From positions 1-34,392 of the forward strand of contig JAHDYM010000022.1 of assembly GCA_023383705.1 (NCBI GenBank): a stretch of 34,392 bases of DNA, read 5' to 3'. This DNA is from Gammaproteobacteria bacterium. Lineage in GTDB: Bacteria > Pseudomonadota > Gammaproteobacteria > Steroidobacterales > GCA-2729495. Every line of letters starts with the position of its first letter. Position 1 is the first letter of the stretch. This document shows, piece by piece, positions 15,868 to 25,032 of the stretch. A program made the translations under genes and the position numbers. Under the pieces are notes generated by a model. The model ran no database searches and was not told where the DNA came from. It saw only the letters and a program-made list of their open reading frames with translations.

Positions 15868-16821
15868 ATGTCCACCAGCAGCGAAATCGACGTACTCGTC
15901 AGCGAAGTAGGCCCGCGCGACGGCCTGCAGAGCATCAAATCGGTGATGCCCACGGCGGCCAAGAAGGCCTGGATCGCCGCCGAGGCAGCCGCCGGCGTGC
16001 GCGAGATCGAGGTCTGCTCCTTCGTCCCGGCCAGGCTCATGCCGCAGATGGCCGATGCCGCCGAGATCGTGGCCTATGCACGCACCATCCCCGGCCTTAC
16101 GGTGCTGGCGCTGGTACCCAACTTCAAGGGCGCCGAGAACGCCATCAATGCCGGCGCACACAAGATCGCATTGCCGCTGTCAGCCAGCGAAACCCACAGC
16201 AAGGCCAACCTGCGCAAGAGCCATGCCGACGTGCTCGATGATGTGCGGCGGATTGCCGAACTGCTGCGCGGCCTGCCGGCGGAAAACCGGCCCGGCTTCG
16301 AGGGCAATATCGCCACCGCCTTCGGCTGCACCCTCGAGGGCGTGGTGCCGGAGCGCAAGGTCGTCGAACTGGCCGTAGCGCTGATGGAGGCCGGCTGCGA
16401 AGACATCGGCCTGTCGGATACCACCGGCTACGCGAACCCGGCGCAATTGCGGCGCCTGATCCGGCTGGTCCGCGAGGCCGTGGGCCACGACAAGCTCTCC
16501 AGCGTGCACCTCCACAACACCCGCGGGCTTGGCCTCGCCAATGCCCTGGCGGCACTCGAGGAAGGCATCACCACCCTCGACAGCTCGCTGGGCGGCCTGG
16601 GCGGCTGCCCGCATGCACCCGGTGCCAGCGGCAATATCGTCACGGAAGACATGGTGTTCATGCTCGATGCCATGGGGCTGCGCACCGGCATCGACCTGCC
16701 CCGGTTGCTCGAAGTCCGGCAGATCCTGCGCGAGAATCTGCCGGACGACGAACTTTACGGTTTCACCCCGAATGCCGGACTGCCCAAGGGCTATGGTCGC
16801 GGCGGCTGGGGTGTCGCCTGA
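15868..16821 (+). CDS. hydroxymethylglutaryl-CoA lyase family protein
   Basis: A 317-residue TIM-barrel aldolase-type lyase that would cleave HMG-CoA to acetyl-CoA and acetoacetate. The metal and catalytic residues of the family are present: GPRDGLQ with D18, HLHNTRG with H214 and H216, and the mobile-loop GGLGGCPHAPGASGN with catalytic C247 and N256. Two deviations stand out. CPHA replaces the usual CPYA/CPFA, and EVCSFVPARLMPQMAD replaces the common ETTSFVSPKWVPQMAD, so a related substrate is possible. AGGAA lies 8 nt before ATG 15868. It is divergent from the CaiB CoA-transferase and ends 6 bp from the convergent porin gene. An mvaB-type name is plausible but not certain. Confidence 0.9.
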   Translation: MSTSSEIDVLVSEVGPRDGLQSIKSVMPTAAKKAWIAAEAAAGVREIEVCSFVPARLMPQMADAAEIVAYARTIPGLTVLALVPNFKGAENAINAGAHKIALPLSASETHSKANLRKSHADVLDDVRRIAELLRGLPAENRPGFEGNIATAFGCTLEGVVPERKVVELAVALMEAGCEDIGLSDTTGYANPAQLRRLIRLVREAVGHDKLSSVHLHNTRGLGLANALAALEEGITTLDSSLGGLGGCPHAPGASGNIVTEDMVFMLDAMGLRTGIDLPRLLEVRQILRENLPDDELYGFTPNAGLPKGYGRGGWGVA

Positions 16822-16827
16822 AGGCAC

Positions 16828-18075
16828 TCAGTACTTGAAGTTCATGTCCAGCTGGAACCGGTCGTAGTCGAGTCCTGCCCCGGTGTCCACTGCGGCTTCG
16901 TTCATGAGATATGTCAGGGCCACATTCCACTTGTCGCTGAGCGCATAGGCGCCCTGCAGGCGGTGACCCTTGTTGTCAGTCTTGCCACCGGCAAAGTCCG
17001 AATCGGTGAGCCCGGCATAGACCGCATCGGCCTCCAGGTCCTGGTAGGCATAACTGATCTGCCAGCTGCCCCTGGCCTTGGCCGCACCCAGCTGCGCACC
17101 GGCCACCCAGCCGGTATCGTACTCGTCAGCATCGGTGTTCTTGACGAACTCGGCATAGATGCCGAGCGGCAGGCCGGCCACCTTCAGGCCGAGTTCGGCA
17201 AAGGCCTCTATCTCCTCGTAGTTGTACAGGAAGGTATTGGTCAACGGATCGTAGCTGTTGCCGAGAAAGTTGGTTGCCGAGCCATAGAAGGCGCCCTTGC
17301 CCTCGGTATTGAAGTTGTAATACCCGACACCGGCGGTGAGCCTGGCATCTTCGGCAAACGGGATCACTGCACCGAGCTGGCCACCCCAGGTGAACTCCTC
17401 GGTCTTGTTGCTGTCGCTTTCCAGCCAGACGCCGATCGCGTTGGCAAAGAACGGGCCATTGACGTAGTTGAGCCCGAAGCCCTCCGGATTCCAGTCACTG
17501 TCCCACAACAGGCCCTGCTGGCCTGGCCGGTACAGCACGTTCTGGAACTTGCCGCCGCTGATGTTCAGGCCCTGCAGCGCGGTCCACCTGAAGTAGGCCA
17601 GGTCGAGTGCAAACTCCTTGCTGGAGTTGCCATTGCCGATCGTCTGGTTGCTCGAACGCGGATCGTTGTTGTCGGTGGTAGTCAGCCTCAGGCCCAGTTC
17701 CAGATTGTCCTGTGGCCTGGCGATCACACCGAGACGGGCACGAATCCGCTCGCGATTGCGCTCGTCAGTAGCGCTCTCGTCATCGATGTTCTCGTAGCGC
17801 ACCCGCAGGTCACCCTTCAGGCTCACCTTGTCGGTCCAGCTGGATGCTGCCGGCGCCGCCACTGCCGGCTGGGCTGTGGCCTTCGCCACCACCTGCTTCT
17901 GCTCGGCGACTTCGTCCTGTGTCTTCTGTGTCGCCTTCTCCAGTTCGGCGATGCGTTTTTCCTGGGCCTCCAGGCGATCCAGCAACTGCTGGACAAGCTC
18001 TTCGGACACGGCGGCGAATGCGGCTGGCGCGTTCATCAGCGCACCAAGCACCATGACGGATAACAGACGTTTCAT
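16828..18075 (-). CDS. putative outer-membrane porin
   Basis: A 415-residue protein with a signal peptide (MKRLLSVMVLGALMNAPAAFA), then a coiled-coil segment (about residues 24-60, EELVQQLLDRLEAQEKRIAELEKATQK) and a beta-barrel of the 'putative porin' type. It ends in a terminal aromatic, as expected for outer-membrane insertion (DMNFKY). I chose ATG 18075: AGAGG is close upstream, and the signal peptide starts there. The ORF is open to 18192, but those residues look non-coding. It lies downstream of pstB in the same direction, 140 bp away, which suggests a phosphate- or polyphosphate-linked role like OprP/OprO, though the sequence is not obviously of that family. Its 3' end nearly abuts the convergent lyase gene. 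Confidence 0.87.
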   Translation of the reverse strand: MKRLLSVMVLGALMNAPAAFAAVSEELVQQLLDRLEAQEKRIAELEKATQKTQDEVAEQKQVVAKATAQPAVAAPAASSWTDKVSLKGDLRVRYENIDDESATDERNRERIRARLGVIARPQDNLELGLRLTTTDNNDPRSSNQTIGNGNSSKEFALDLAYFRWTALQGLNISGGKFQNVLYRPGQQGLLWDSDWNPEGFGLNYVNGPFFANAIGVWLESDSNKTEEFTWGGQLGAVIPFAEDARLTAGVGYYNFNTEGKGAFYGSATNFLGNSYDPLTNTFLYNYEEIEAFAELGLKVAGLPLGIYAEFVKNTDADEYDTGWVAGAQLGAAKARGSWQISYAYQDLEADAVYAGLTDSDFAGGKTDNKGHRLQGAYALSDKWNVALTYLMNEAAVDTGAGLDYDRFQLDMNFKY

Positions 18076-18174
18076 CGGATTACCTCTCGGGTTCGGATTT
18101 CGTTGCACATCGACGGTGAACGCACGCGCGTACTCCATCGGATGCGGCCAGTCTGCGGGAATTTTGTTGCAGGA

Positions 18175-18200
18175 AAATGAAACAAACGCCACATGGGCGT
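18175..18200 (-). terminator. predicted terminator after pstB
   Basis: On the minus strand, ACGCC-CATGT-GGCGT (stem 18186-18190 with 18196-18200, 5-nt loop) is followed by the T-rich tract TTTGTTTCATTTT. It lies 15-40 nt past the pstB stop, the expected place for a rho-independent terminator of the phosphate operon. The stem is short, so read-through to the porin gene is likely. Confidence 0.45.
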
Positions 18201-18215
18201 ACGCACACCGCGATC

Positions 18216-19091
18216 TCAGCCAAAGCGGCCGGTCACGTAGTCTTCAGTGAGCTTGTGCGAGGGATTGGTGAATATCTTGTCGGTGGGACCGACTTCGATG
18301 ATGCGGCCGAGATGAAAATAGGCCGTACGGCTTGAAACGCGCGCAGCCTGCTGCATCGAGTGGGTGACGATGGCGATCGCATACTTTTCGGACAACTCGT
18401 CGATCAGGTCCTCGATGCGGGCGGTCGCAATCGGATCGAGCGCCGAACACGGCTCGTCCATCAGGATCACTTCGGGATTTACCGCAATCGTGCGCGCGAT
18501 GCACAGGCGCTGCTGCTGGCCACCCGACAGGCCGGTACCCGGATCATCCAGCCGGTCCTTGACCTCGTCGATCAGTCCGGCACGCTCCAGGCTGCCATAG
18601 ACGATATCGTCGAGTTCGGCGCGATTGGCAGCAAGGCCATGGATGCGCGCGCCGTAGGCGACATTCTCGTAAATGGATTTCGGGAACGGGTTCGGCTTCT
18701 GGAACACCATGCCGACACGCGCCCGCAGCATGACCACGTCGGTATCCCTGGCATACATGTCCTGGCCATCGAGCCGGAAATCACCGGTCACGCGGGCTGA
18801 TTCGATGGTGTCGTTCATCCGGTTCAGGCACCGCAGGAAGGTGGACTTGCCGCAACCGGAGGGGCCGATCAGTGCAATCACCTCGTTGCGCGCCACATCC
18901 AGGCTGACGTTGATCAGCGCGTGCTTGTCGCCATAGTGGACATTGGCGCCACGGACGCAGATGACCGCATCCCTTGCGGTGACATCGCCCACCGTATCCG
19001 GGGCGATGCGCGGGGCCTCCACGGGCGTCGCAGCGGGCACTGCATCCGCCGGGGGTGCAACGACGTCCTGGGGCTTTTCCATGCGCAGCAT
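18216..19091 (-). CDS. pstB: phosphate ABC transporter ATP-binding protein PstB
   Basis: A 291-residue ABC ATPase that powers phosphate import with PstCA. Walker A (GPSGCGKST), Q-loop ([19 protein letters not shown], the PstB-specific form), ABC signature ([14 protein letters not shown]), Walker B ([13 protein letters not shown]) and H-loop (THSMQQA) are all present. The C-terminus [10 protein letters not shown] is characteristic of PstB. I chose ATG 19091, 25 nt after the pstA stop, with AGGGAAG about 11 nt upstream; ATG 19082 is an alternative and a start at 19163 would overlap pstA. An N-terminal extension of about 40 residues, alanine/proline-rich, precedes the domain. It is the last gene of the pst run. 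Confidence 0.96.
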   Translation of the reverse strand: MLRMEKPQDVVAPPADAVPAATPVEAPRIAPDTVGDVTARDAVICVRGANVHYGDKHALINVSLDVARNEVIALIGPSGCGKSTFLRCLNRMNDTIESARVTGDFRLDGQDMYARDTDVVMLRARVGMVFQKPNPFPKSIYENVAYGARIHGLAANRAELDDIVYGSLERAGLIDEVKDRLDDPGTGLSGGQQQRLCIARTIAVNPEVILMDEPCSALDPIATARIEDLIDELSEKYAIAIVTHSMQQAARVSSRTAYFHLGRIIEVGPTDKIFTNPSHKLTEDYVTGRFG

Positions 19092-19116
19092 TATCCGCAA
19101 TCTTCCCTGTGCAACG

Positions 19117-20439
19117 CTACCAGCGTCGCTCGAACCGGCTGCGCAGCCATACTGCCGTGGCATTCATCACCAGCAGGAAGGCCAGCAGCACCATGATGGC
19201 CGCCGAGGTGCGCTCGACGAAGGCACGTTCCGGGCTGTCTGCCCAGAGATAGATCTGCACCGGCAGTGCCGTCGAGGGACTCATGGGTCCGCTGGGCACA
19301 TCGACGATGAATGCCACCATGCCGATCATGAGCAGCGGCGCCGATTCGCCGAGTGCACGCGCCATGCCGATGATCGCGCCGGTAAGCATGCCCGGCAGTG
19401 CCAGTGGCAGGACATGGTGAAACACCATCTGCATCTGCGATGCACCTATCCCGAGCGCGGCCTCGCGCACCGACGGTGGCACCGCCTTGATGGCGGCCCG
19501 CGAGGCGATGATCACCACCGGCAGGGTCATCAGCGTGAGCACCAGACCACCGACCAGCGGGGCTGAGCGCGGCAGGCCGAAGAAATTGATGAATACCGCG
19601 AGGCCCAGCAGGCCGAACACGATGGAGGGGACTGCCGCCAGATTGTTGATGTTGACCTCGACGACATCCACCCACCAGCTGCGACGCGCGAACTCCTCCA
19701 GGTAGATGGCGGCGGCAACACCGAGGGGAAAGGACAGGAGCAGGGTCACGAGCAGCATGAAAAACGAACCCTTGGTCGCCCCCCAGACACCTGCCAGTTC
19801 GGGCTCGCGCGAGTCACCGTTGCTGAAGAAGGCCTTGTTGAATTGCAGCTCGATGCGATCGTCGGCCTGCAGACGTTCCAGCCAGGCACGCTGGTTGGCC
19901 GAGATCCGGCCGCCGACATCCTCGCCGGACTCCCCGGCCGAGCGGGCCTTGATCCACAGGTCCATTTCACTGGCCAACGGCAACCACATCGACCGGGTCT
20001 GGCCGAGGATCCGCGCATCAGCCATGACGGTTTCACGCAGCTCGAACACGGCACCGGCACTGACCAGGCCGTTGAGCTCGCGCCTTTCCGCCCGGCTGCC
20101 GGCCTCCGGCACGATCTCGCGCAGCGCCGATTTCACCAGCAGGGAATAGTCTGCCGCCGAGAGCACCTCGGGATCCCGCGCGCCGTCCGGATCGACCAGT
20201 TCGGCGTCGAAATGGATATCAAGCCGCACGAAGCTCTGCTGGAACGCGCTGTAGCCGTTGCCGATGATCGTGCCAAACAGGACCAGCAGGAACACCACGC
20301 CCAGGGAAACCGAGCAGATTCCATAGAACCGGAACAGCTGCTCGCTGCGATAACGGCGTCGCAGGCCGGCATTGACGCGGCGACGCGTCTCCTCGGGACT
20401 CAGCTGGTGCCGGTTCCGGTCACCATCGTTCGCCATCAT
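19117..20439 (-). CDS. pstA: phosphate ABC transporter permease PstA (extended form)
   Basis: A 440-residue inner-membrane permease for phosphate. The first helix (about residues 40-62) is followed by a periplasmic insert of about 140 residues. The C-terminal half then has the five-helix permease core, with the EAA loop in [29 protein letters not shown]. coli PstA has about 300 residues and lacks the insert; long PstA and PstC proteins are common in Gammaproteobacteria such as Pseudomonas. The start (ATG 20439, with ATG 20436 next to it) overlaps the pstC stop, and GGGAG lies 8 nt upstream. It works as a heterodimer with PstC. Confidence 0.95.
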   Translation of the reverse strand: MMANDGDRNRHQLSPEETRRRVNAGLRRRYRSEQLFRFYGICSVSLGVVFLLVLFGTIIGNGYSAFQQSFVRLDIHFDAELVDPDGARDPEVLSAADYSLLVKSALREIVPEAGSRAERRELNGLVSAGAVFELRETVMADARILGQTRSMWLPLASEMDLWIKARSAGESGEDVGGRISANQRAWLERLQADDRIELQFNKAFFSNGDSREPELAGVWGATKGSFFMLLVTLLLSFPLGVAAAIYLEEFARRSWWVDVVEVNINNLAAVPSIVFGLLGLAVFINFFGLPRSAPLVGGLVLTLMTLPVVIIASRAAIKAVPPSVREAALGIGASQMQMVFHHVLPLALPGMLTGAIIGMARALGESAPLLMIGMVAFIVDVPSGPMSPSTALPVQIYLWADSPERAFVERTSAAIMVLLAFLLVMNATAVWLRSRFERRW

Positions 20440-21824
20440 TCGTACTGCTCCCGGTAACGGCGCACCACGTGCAGGGCGATGATGTTGAGTATCAGCGTCA
20501 CGATGAACAGCATCAGGCCCAGGGCAAATGCCGCCAGCGTCTTGGGGCTGTCGAATTCCTGGTCACCGACCAGCAGGGTGACGATCTGCACGGTCACCGT
20601 CGTCACCGATTCGAGCGGATTGAAACTCAGCCTGGCCGACAGCCCGGCCGCCATCACCACGATCATGGTCTCGCCGATGGCACGCGATGCCGCCAGCAGC
20701 ACCCCGCCGACGATGCCCGGCAGCGCAGCCGGCAACACCACCCGCTTGATCGTCTCGGAACGGGTCGCGCCGAGCGCGAAAGAGCCGTCGCGCATGGCCT
20801 GTGGCACGGCATTGATGGCATCGTCAGACAACGAGGAAACGAAGGGGATGATCATGATGCCCATCACCAGGCCTGCACCCAGCGCGGCCTCGGACGCCAC
20901 TTCCAGGCCCAGCTGCTGGCCGGCCAGGCGGATCACCGGGGCGACCGTCAGCGCCGCGAAGTAGCCGTAGACCACCGTGGGGATACCGGCCAGCACTTCG
21001 AGTACGGGCTTCACGATGCGGCGCAGGCGCGGCCGTGCGTACTCCGACAGGTAGATCGCGATCATCAACCCGATCGGTACCGAGACCAGCAATGCGATGC
21101 CTGAAATCAGCAGCGTGCCGACGAACAGCGGTACGGCGCCAAAGGCTCCTGATGAGCCCACCTGGTCGGCGCGGATCGCGGTCTGCGGACTCCAGTTCAG
21201 GCCAAACAGGAATTCACTCACCGGCACCTGCCGGAAGAACCGCAGCGCCTCGAAGCTCACCGAAAGCAGGATGCCGATCGTGGTCACGATCGCCAGCAGC
21301 GAGGCCAGGACGAGCACGGACCTGAACGCCGCCTCGACGCGGTTCCGCGCCCGGAACTGCGGACGCAACTGGAACCACGCCAGGGCAAAACCGCTGAACG
21401 ACAGTGCGATGATCAGTCCGGCAAGGATCTTTCGCGAGGCATCCCGCAGGCTGTTGTAGAGATCCGCAGCCACGGCGAATTCCGCGCTGCGGCTCTCGTC
21501 GTACATCTGACCGCCGGCGAGATTGCGGATGTCGTTCAGCGTCAGACCGAGTTGCGCTTCAGGCTGGTTGCGCAGCACCTCGGGCAACGAGGCTACCACC
21601 CGTGCGGTGATCAGCGACTCGCTGAAGGCAGCCCACATCAGCAGCAGGGCGATACCCGGCAGGAGCGCACCGAGGGCCGCATAGTAGCCGTAATACTTGG
21701 GCAGCGAATGCAGGCTGCGAATGCCGCCTGTCTGACGCGCCAGCGACAGTGCCCGCTGCCTGCCCAGAAAGTAGGCAGCGAGCACAGTCGCGGCAAGTAT
21801 CAGCAGCAGCGTGGGCAGACGCAC
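20436..21824 (-). CDS. pstC: phosphate ABC transporter permease PstC (extended form)
   Basis: A 462-residue inner-membrane permease, partner of PstA. It has an N-terminal helix, a second helix near residue 48, a periplasmic region of about 80 residues, and a permease core with the EAA-type loop DGSFALGATRSETIKRVVLPAALPGIVGG. E. coli PstC has about 320 residues, so this is the long form. It starts at GTG 21824, 5 nt after the pstS stop, with AGGTAG overlapping that stop as ribosome binding site. Its own stop overlaps the pstA start. No residue looks out of place. Confidence 0.95.
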   Translation of the reverse strand: MRLPTLLLILAATVLAAYFLGRQRALSLARQTGGIRSLHSLPKYYGYYAALGALLPGIALLLMWAAFSESLITARVVASLPEVLRNQPEAQLGLTLNDIRNLAGGQMYDESRSAEFAVAADLYNSLRDASRKILAGLIIALSFSGFALAWFQLRPQFRARNRVEAAFRSVLVLASLLAIVTTIGILLSVSFEALRFFRQVPVSEFLFGLNWSPQTAIRADQVGSSGAFGAVPLFVGTLLISGIALLVSVPIGLMIAIYLSEYARPRLRRIVKPVLEVLAGIPTVVYGYFAALTVAPVIRLAGQQLGLEVASEAALGAGLVMGIMIIPFVSSLSDDAINAVPQAMRDGSFALGATRSETIKRVVLPAALPGIVGGVLLAASRAIGETMIVVMAAGLSARLSFNPLESVTTVTVQIVTLLVGDQEFDSPKTLAAFALGLMLFIVTLILNIIALHVVRRYREQYE

Positions 21825-21829
21825 CGCAA

Positions 21830-22894
21830 CTACCTGGGAATCGGCATGGTAAGCAGCTGCTTCACCTGGCCGGCGACCGCCTTGTATTCGGCAGCCGGCA
21901 GCGGCACCAGCCCGCGATCAGCCAGATAACCTTCCTCGCCCATCGCCTTCTGGCTGGTGAATTCCTGCAGGTACTCCTTCAGTCCGGGGATCGAACCGAT
22001 GTGCGCCTTCTTGGCATAGAAAAACAGCGGCCGCGAAACCGGATACTTGCCGCTGGCGATGTTCTCGAAGGTCGGCGCGACACCATCGATCGCGGAACCC
22101 TTCACCGAATCGGTATTCTCATCGAGGAAGCTGTAGCCGAAAATACCCACCGCCCTGGGATTGGCCTTGAGTTTCTGCACGATCAGGTTGTCGTTCTCGC
22201 CGGCCTCGATGAAGCGGCCGTCCTCGCGGATGGTATGACAGACCTGCTTGAAGCGGGCTTCATCCTGGTCCTTGATGGCCTTGATCCACGGGAAGCTCTT
22301 GCAACCACCCTCCATGGCCAGTTCCACGAAAGCATCACGCGTGCCGGAAGTCGGCGGCGGACCCAGCACTTCGATGACCGTGGCGGGCAACTTCGGATTG
22401 ACGTCCTTCCAGGTCTTGTAGGGATTGGCGACCAGCACCTGCTTGCCGGCGGGATCCGGAACCTGTTTGGCAAGCGCAAGGTAGATTTCCCGCAGCCCGG
22501 GATTCAGGCCGGGGGCTGCCACCGACTCGGCGAGCACGATACCGTCATAACCGATCTTGACCTCCACCACGTCCTTCACGCCGTGGGCAGCGCAGTCCTT
22601 GAGTTCGGCGGGCTTGATGGCACGCGAGCTGTTGGCGATATCCGGGTACTGCACGCCGACACCACTGCAGAACAGCTTGATGCCGCCACCGGAGCCGGTG
22701 GACTCGACCTTGGGGGTCTTGAACTTGCCGGTGCCGCCGAACTGCTCGGCGACTACCGTTGCGAAGGGGTAAACGGTGGATGAACCAACGATGCTGATAT
22801 AGCTGCGAGCCGATTGCGACCAGGCGGCAACGGGAAGGGTTGCGGCGAGGGCTCCGCTGACCAGCAGGATCAGGGCTTTTGGTGCTTGTTTCAT
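21830..22894 (-). CDS. pstS: phosphate-binding periplasmic protein PstS
   Basis: A 354-residue periplasmic binding protein. A signal peptide (about residues 1-27, ending AWSQS) leads into the PstS-like domain, with phosphate-loop motifs GSSTVYPFA, ESTGSGGGIKLFC, IANSSRAIKPAE and SGTRDAF. It captures phosphate and delivers it to PstCA. It precedes pstC by 5 nt and follows phoU by 69 nt. I looked in that gap for a Pho box (two CTGTCAT-like repeats 11 nt apart) and saw none that is convincing. Four cysteines in the mature part (CSGVG, KDCAAHG, GGCKSF, QVCHTI) could form disulphides. Confidence 0.95.
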   Translation of the reverse strand: MKQAPKALILLVSGALAATLPVAAWSQSARSYISIVGSSTVYPFATVVAEQFGGTGKFKTPKVESTGSGGGIKLFCSGVGVQYPDIANSSRAIKPAELKDCAAHGVKDVVEVKIGYDGIVLAESVAAPGLNPGLREIYLALAKQVPDPAGKQVLVANPYKTWKDVNPKLPATVIEVLGPPPTSGTRDAFVELAMEGGCKSFPWIKAIKDQDEARFKQVCHTIREDGRFIEAGENDNLIVQKLKANPRAVGIFGYSFLDENTDSVKGSAIDGVAPTFENIASGKYPVSRPLFFYAKKAHIGSIPGLKEYLQEFTSQKAMGEEGYLADRGLVPLPAAEYKAVAGQVKQLLTMPIPR

Positions 22895-22963
22895 GCAGAC
22901 CTCCGGGGTCCTGGCAGTGTTCTGACCCGGCGCAGTCTAGGCAGCAATTGTTGCGGCTTTATT

Positions 22964-23704
22964 TCAGGTCGCGGCCGGACGGTCGGCCCTGGCGGCGTCC
23001 AGCTTCTGGCGAACCACCTCGCGCTCCGTATGGCGGATGTCCCGGCCATGCACCAGGTAGACCACGTATTCGCCGATATTCTTGGCATGGTCACCGACGC
23101 GCTCCAGGGCGCGGGCTGCCCAGCTCACATCCATGAATCGCCGGATGGTTCGCGGGTCTTCCATCATCAGGGCGATGCACTGCCGGGTGATCTGGTCGTA
23201 TTCCTCGTCGACCAGCTTGTCTTCCTCGATGACTGCCAGCGCATCATCGACGTCCATGCGCGAAAAGGCATCCAGGGCATCGTGGAGCATGGCCTGCACA
23301 TGTTCACCGAGCGCCTTGAGTTCACCGTAGGAGGCATGCAGCTCGCGATGTTCAGCCAGATTCGAGGCCAGGTAGCCGATCTTGGATGCCTCGTCGCCCA
23401 CCCTCTCCAGGTCGGTGATGATCTTGATCACGGTGACGATCAGCCGCAGGTCGGCAGCGGCCGGCGTGCGCGTGGCCAGCAACTTGCTGCACTCCTCGTC
23501 GATGGACACTTCAAGCCGGTTTATCTTGAAGTCGTTGCCGGAGACCTGGAGGCCCAGTTCGCTGTCGCCGGAAATGATGGCCTCCACAGCGGTATCCAGA
23601 TGCTGCTCGACCAGGCCGCCCATGCGCAGCACCTCGCTGCGCAGATGCTCCAGCTCGGCATTGAAGCGGCGTGAGATGTGATGACTGAAGCTCTCGGATT
23701 CCAT
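22964..23704 (-). CDS. phoU: phosphate transport and signalling regulator PhoU
   Basis: A 246-residue all-helical protein with two PhoU repeats of three helices each. The conserved acidic motifs EXXXDXXXD appear as DLERVGDEASKIG in the first and ALERVGDHAKNIGEYVVY in the second. PhoU links the Pst transporter to PhoR, keeping PhoR off when phosphate is plentiful. I chose ATG 23704, 7 nt after AGGAG; an upstream ATG at 23728 adds eight unrelated residues. Here phoU lies between phoR and pstS rather than after pstB, so the block has a less usual order. It is separated from phoR by 38 nt. Confidence 0.95.
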   Translation of the reverse strand: MESESFSHHISRRFNAELEHLRSEVLRMGGLVEQHLDTAVEAIISGDSELGLQVSGNDFKINRLEVSIDEECSKLLATRTPAAADLRLIVTVIKIITDLERVGDEASKIGYLASNLAEHRELHASYGELKALGEHVQAMLHDALDAFSRMDVDDALAVIEEDKLVDEEYDQITRQCIALMMEDPRTIRRFMDVSWAARALERVGDHAKNIGEYVVYLVHGRDIRHTEREVVRQKLDAARADRPAAT

Positions 23705-23742
23705 GGTCTTGCTCCTGCCTGCCGGCACGACTGCAGAGGGTA

Positions 23743-25032
23743 TCAGGACAGCGCGAGCCGGTCCCGGGGAAAGTGACAGATGAAGCTGCTGCCCTGGCCC
23801 AGCTTGCTGCGGATCTCCAGATCCGCATCGTGCCGGCGCAGCGCGTATTTGACGATCGACAGACCGAGGCCGGTACCACCGCTCTGTCGGGCGCGCCCGC
23901 CGTCGGCCCGGTAAAAGCGCTCGGTGACCCGCGGGATATCGGCCTCGGACATGCCGATGCCGGTATCGACGACAGCCAGGTGGCCGCCGTCCTGGTCGGT
24001 GTTCCAGCTGATGGTGATGCTCCCCTCTGCAGGCGTGTAACGCACAGCGTTGGCCACCAGGTTGGACACCACGGACTGCAGCTCGGTCTCCTCGCCCAGG
24101 AGATTCAGGTCACTGTTGACCTGCACCCCGATCTGTCCGCCGAAGCCCGGCACGCTTTGCGCGTCACGGCGGGCCAGCTCGATCAGTCCGGCGACATTCA
24201 CCACGCGGTCCTTCGCAACCGGTTGCCCCGACTCCAGCCTGGACAACTGCAACAGGTCCTCGACCAGCCGGAACATGCGCTGCACCTGCTCCTGCATCAC
24301 CCGCACCGGCTGCTGCCATGCCGGGGGTTGCTCCGGATCCTCGCCCAGCGTATCCAGGTAGCCCATGATCACGGTCAGCGGTGTCCGCAGCTCATGCGAG
24401 GCGTTGGCGACGAAATCCCGGCGTACCCGCTCCATCTTCACCCGCTGGCTGATATCGCGGATCAGCAGCAGCGTCTGCCCGGGTCCATAAGGGATCAGCC
24501 GGCAGGACAACCAGGCATCGCCGCCAGCCGGCGATGGAATCTCCACCGCCGGGCGGCCACCCGGGCTGCGCAGGTAGTCGACGAAATCCGGATGCCGCAG
24601 CAGGTTTTCGATGCGCTGGCCGCGGTCGCCGCGCAGCTTCAGCTCCAGCAGCTGCCGTGCAGCCGCGTTGTAGTTCAGGATTTCGTGCTGTGCGTCGAGG
24701 ATCACGCCGCCGTCCGGAAATGCCTCGGCAGAAGCGCGCAACTCCTTGACCAGCCGCCGGAAACGCTTGCCGCGCCGCTTTGCCTTGGTCTTGATGAACT
24801 GGATCCTGGCAAACACCGGCGGCCAGACACCGTCGCCGTCGGGGATGTCGGCTGTCAAACCGGTAGTCAGCCAGCGTTCGAGGCGATAGAGGTTGTAGAG
24901 ATGCCAACCCAGCGCGGCAAGTGCGACGACCAGCATGCCCAGCGCGGGCTGGTCATAGATCCAGCCGATCAGCCCGCCGGCAACCAGCGCAAGCGCCAGC
25001 TTAACGAGCGTCGAGGTCCAGATGCCGGGCAT
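23743..25032 (-). CDS. phoR: phosphate regulon sensor histidine kinase PhoR
   Basis: A 429-residue membrane histidine kinase. Two N-terminal hydrophobic helices (about residues 7-45) are followed by a linker, a PAS domain (about 95-195), the dimerisation domain with phosphorylated H213 in NASHELRTPL, and the HATPase domain with N (NLVANAVRYTP), G1 (DTGIGM) and G2 (GGTGLGLSI) boxes. It lacks a large periplasmic domain, which fits PhoR, since it senses phosphate through Pst-PhoU. Its ATG overlaps the phoB stop by one base (TGATG), so the two are translationally coupled. It phosphorylates PhoB under phosphate limitation. Confidence 0.95.
   Translation of the reverse strand: MPGIWTSTLVKLALALVAGGLIGWIYDQPALGMLVVALAALGWHLYNLYRLERWLTTGLTADIPDGDGVWPPVFARIQFIKTKAKRRGKRFRRLVKELRASAEAFPDGGVILDAQHEILNYNAAARQLLELKLRGDRGQRIENLLRHPDFVDYLRSPGGRPAVEIPSPAGGDAWLSCRLIPYGPGQTLLLIRDISQRVKMERVRRDFVANASHELRTPLTVIMGYLDTLGEDPEQPPAWQQPVRVMQEQVQRMFRLVEDLLQLSRLESGQPVAKDRVVNVAGLIELARRDAQSVPGFGGQIGVQVNSDLNLLGEETELQSVVSNLVANAVRYTPAEGSITISWNTDQDGGHLAVVDTGIGMSEADIPRVTERFYRADGGRARQSGGTGLGLSIVKYALRRHDADLEIRSKLGQGSSFICHFPRDRLALS

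Noticed and set aside
22895..22963. Pho box between phoU and pstS
   Set aside because: The only paired CTG elements (CTGCCTA...CTGCGCC) are 9 nt apart instead of 11 and match poorly.
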